Positions 62,267-64,000 of a stretch of DNA of 64,000 nucleotides are shown here, one piece after another. The first letter of the stretch is position 1. Every line of letters begins with the position of its first letter. Under the pieces are notes generated by a model that was not told the origin of the DNA, ran no database searches, and saw nothing but the letters and a program-made list of their open reading frames with translations. The DNA comes from Leptospirales bacterium (GTDB lineage Bacteria > Spirochaetota > Leptospiria > Leptospirales > Leptonemataceae): contig JAIBBN010000014.1 of NCBI GenBank assembly GCA_019694655.1, positions 21,062-85,061 of the forward strand, in the 5' to 3' direction. A program made the translations under genes and the position numbers.

Positions 62267-63685
62267 GTGTCGCCTTTTTTGGTTGCGAAAGCTTGCGCCG
62301 ACCCCCTACACTGTGCAGTGCCTCGCTGGCTTCGCGATCTGGTAAGCGCTGTTCTCTGGCGCGGAACCTGGACCTATCTTCAAGGTCCGCTATGGATTCT
62401 TCTGGCGCTCCTTGCCATTTACTTTTTTGATCAGAGAGCGCCGCAGATTCCAATTGTAAGTCTGGTCGTCTGGTTCATCTACTACCTTACCCTGCTATTA
62501 CTTGGCAGCTACATGGTAATCAGCGCTCGGTGGAATTTCATTCGCTGGGCTAAAGTCATTCCGACCTTGACCGTTCCCTTAATGGTCTACTATGGCTATC
62601 TCTCGGTTGCTCTGCGCGAATATGCGCCGCTTGTAATTGTACTTCTGGTTTTGCCCTCCGGTCTGCCGCTTATGCCGGTATTGGCTCGATTCTTCTGGCC
62701 GCTATGGGCCGCCGCCTATGCCGCTGGGCTTCTTGGCGGCGCTCTGCTGATGGCGCCTGGGCAACCGGCCGTATGGTACATCCTGGTAGGCGCCGCCGTC
62801 GGTATCTTCCACTTCTGGTTGTTGCAGACCTCGGACCACGGCAAGAGCATGAACCGACGCCTGAGCAAACATCTGGGCGACGTGCGCAAAGCGCGCAATC
62901 GGATCAGCGAACTGAATGAAGAACTCAAGCTTCGCAATCGGCGTATCGAGGGCGACTTGGAAATGGCCCGCCGCGTGCAGGAGGGCATCCTGCCTGCGCA
63001 GGACGAACTGCCCACAGACCCTCGCCTTTCCATCGCGGCGCGCTATCTGGCGCTGGATAGCGTGGGCGGCGATTTTTACGATGCAGTTCAACTTGGGTCA
63101 TCGCGCTTCGGGTTCCTGGTGGCGGACGTCAGCGGACATGGGGTGGCCGCAGCGCTGGTCGCAGGCATGGCGCGCGTCATATTTGCCCGCGTTCTTCAGG
63201 ATGAAGCTCCTTCCAGAACGCTGGCGCGTTTCAACAGCGAGTTGTATCGTTTCATCGGGGCGCAAACTCTCTACATCACTGCCGCCTACTGCATCGCCGA
63301 CTTGACGCAGGGCATTGTAGAATGCGCACTCGCCGGTCACCCGCCTCCTTACCTGCTCCGTCGTCGCGAACACACGCTTGTTGAGCTGGCCTCGGAGGGC
63401 GGCTTTTTTCTGGGAGTTGAGCCACATTTTGAATTTCCAACAAGCGTCCATGAACTCCGCGAAGGCGACAGATTGTTGCTTTATAGCGATGGCTTGAGCG
63501 AAGTTCGTCGGGATAGCGCCTACTACGGAAGCGTGCGATTGCCGGAGTTTTTTCTGTCCGGCGCGGAACAGTCTCCCGCTGAACTCCTGAACGGAATGCT
63601 GGAAGACGTTCGCCGTTTTGCAGAACCGCGCGACCTTGAGGACGATATCACGTTGCTGGCCGTCGACTTTGCCGCTCCGCATTGA
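62267..63685 (+). CDS. Membrane PP2C-type phosphatase (RsbU/SpoIIE-like)
   Basis: 472 residues from GTG 62267. About six membrane helices (residues 40-190), a coiled coil (KARNRISELNEELKLRNRRIEGDL) and a PP2C domain: MARRVQEGILPAQDELP, VGGDFYD, LVADVSGHGVAAAL, LLYSDGLSEV and LEDDITLLAVD. The membrane part may sense the envelope and control the phosphatase through the coiled coil. Third SpoIIE-type phosphatase in the window. The preceding gene ends 77 bp upstream. Confidence 0.85.
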   Translation: MSPFLVAKACADPLHCAVPRWLRDLVSAVLWRGTWTYLQGPLWILLALLAIYFFDQRAPQIPIVSLVVWFIYYLTLLLLGSYMVISARWNFIRWAKVIPTLTVPLMVYYGYLSVALREYAPLVIVLLVLPSGLPLMPVLARFFWPLWAAAYAAGLLGGALLMAPGQPAVWYILVGAAVGIFHFWLLQTSDHGKSMNRRLSKHLGDVRKARNRISELNEELKLRNRRIEGDLEMARRVQEGILPAQDELPTDPRLSIAARYLALDSVGGDFYDAVQLGSSRFGFLVADVSGHGVAAALVAGMARVIFARVLQDEAPSRTLARFNSELYRFIGAQTLYITAAYCIADLTQGIVECALAGHPPPYLLRRREHTLVELASEGGFFLGVEPHFEFPTSVHELREGDRLLLYSDGLSEVRRDSAYYGSVRLPEFFLSGAEQSPAELLNGMLEDVRRFAEPRDLEDDITLLAVDFAAPH

Positions 63686-63736
63686 GAGTGCAGGCTCCGC
63701 GCTTGACAATGCTGGCATCGCAGGCCTGGATCGACC

Positions 63737-64000
63737 ATGGTTCGCACTTCGATTTTCCGGCGCCTTGCCGCAGCATTCTTGCTGGTCTTTGCAGCGCCGT
63801 TTTTTGCGCAGGTTTCGCCTGCGGAGGACACAGACCTGTGGACGCGGCTTGATATTCAGGAAGCCTTCGTCAGTCGCCGCACGACCATTGATTTTCGCGA
63901 CGCCTTTGGTTCGCCGGAGTTTGGCTGGAAAATTGCGAGCGAAGGACGCATCCTGGCCCGAGGAGAACTCTACAGTACCCTTTACTATCCCCTGGCGCCG
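63737..64000 (+). CDS. Secreted protein, C-terminally truncated by window edge
   Basis: An ATG at 63737 opens a frame of 88 codons to the window edge. Translation: a signal peptide (MVRTSIFRRLAAAFLLVFAA, cleavage likely after the FFA region), then TDLWTRLDIQEAFVSRRTTID. I do not recognise the family. It lies 51 bp after the PP2C phosphatase on the same strand. Confidence 0.6.
   Translation, partial: MVRTSIFRRLAAAFLLVFAAPFFAQVSPAEDTDLWTRLDIQEAFVSRRTTIDFRDAFGSPEFGWKIASEGRILARGELYSTLYYPLAP

Overview
The window reads as chromosomal DNA of a GC-rich spirochaete of the Leptospirales type (Leptonema/Turneriella-like or an uncultured relative). The strongest marker is a flaA2-flaA1 pair (23975-25831), the flagellar sheath genes in the order known from Leptospira. 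Lipopolysaccharide genes (LptE-like lipoprotein, hldD, lpxA) show an outer membrane, and the succinate dehydrogenase is the three-subunit, single-cytochrome type. The placement is inferred from gene content; no rRNA or marker phylogeny is available here. I see no insertion sequence, prophage or CRISPR array. Most of the DNA is ordinary chromosomal coding sequence.

Layout. 1-5245 (minus): a Gld-like ABC exporter operon (ATPase, permease, GldG-like protein, DUF4340 protein) ending in an LptE-like lipoprotein, then the first codons of a probable Hpt-domain gene. 5337-8841: a TPR protein, a MerR regulator divergent from a DJ-1/Hsp31-like gene with a MerR-type promoter, and a beta-carbonic anhydrase. 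8861-16030: a membrane-anchored sigma-54 activator diverging from a consensus -24/-12 promoter, followed by a TauE-type permease and four overlapping genes (TPP enzyme, BASS transporter, epimerase, SDR). 16129-23753: an MntA/HepT pair with a shortened toxin, bioF, a deacetylase, a hydrolase, an MscS channel, hldD and an orphan ParA. 23975-25889: flaA2, flaA1 and a clear terminator. 25922-39241: lipid and pyrimidine metabolism (acyltransferase, pyrC, pyrF, acyl-CoA ligase), sdhCAB, cutA.

39248-46281 (minus) is a signalling operon: a TPR protein with an Mrr-like domain, a 931-residue GAF/PP2C/anti-sigma-kinase fusion, a STAS antagonist and a six-hairpin glycosidase-like protein. A tRNA-Ala(GGC) and a PilZ protein follow. 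Then a roughly 500-bp non-coding stretch with several inverted repeats leads into a GAF-PP2C-TPR phosphatase and an ammonium transporter. The end holds an EAL protein with a DUF4015 partner, an lpxA-led operon with a YqjD-like protein and a J-domain protein, a GH31 glucosidase, two membrane-glycan genes, a third PP2C phosphatase and a truncated secreted protein.

The most interesting parts are the sigma-54 module (8861-16030), in which activator, promoter and target operon are all visible, the fused partner-switch operon (39248-46281), and the inverted-repeat-rich leader at 48660-48863.
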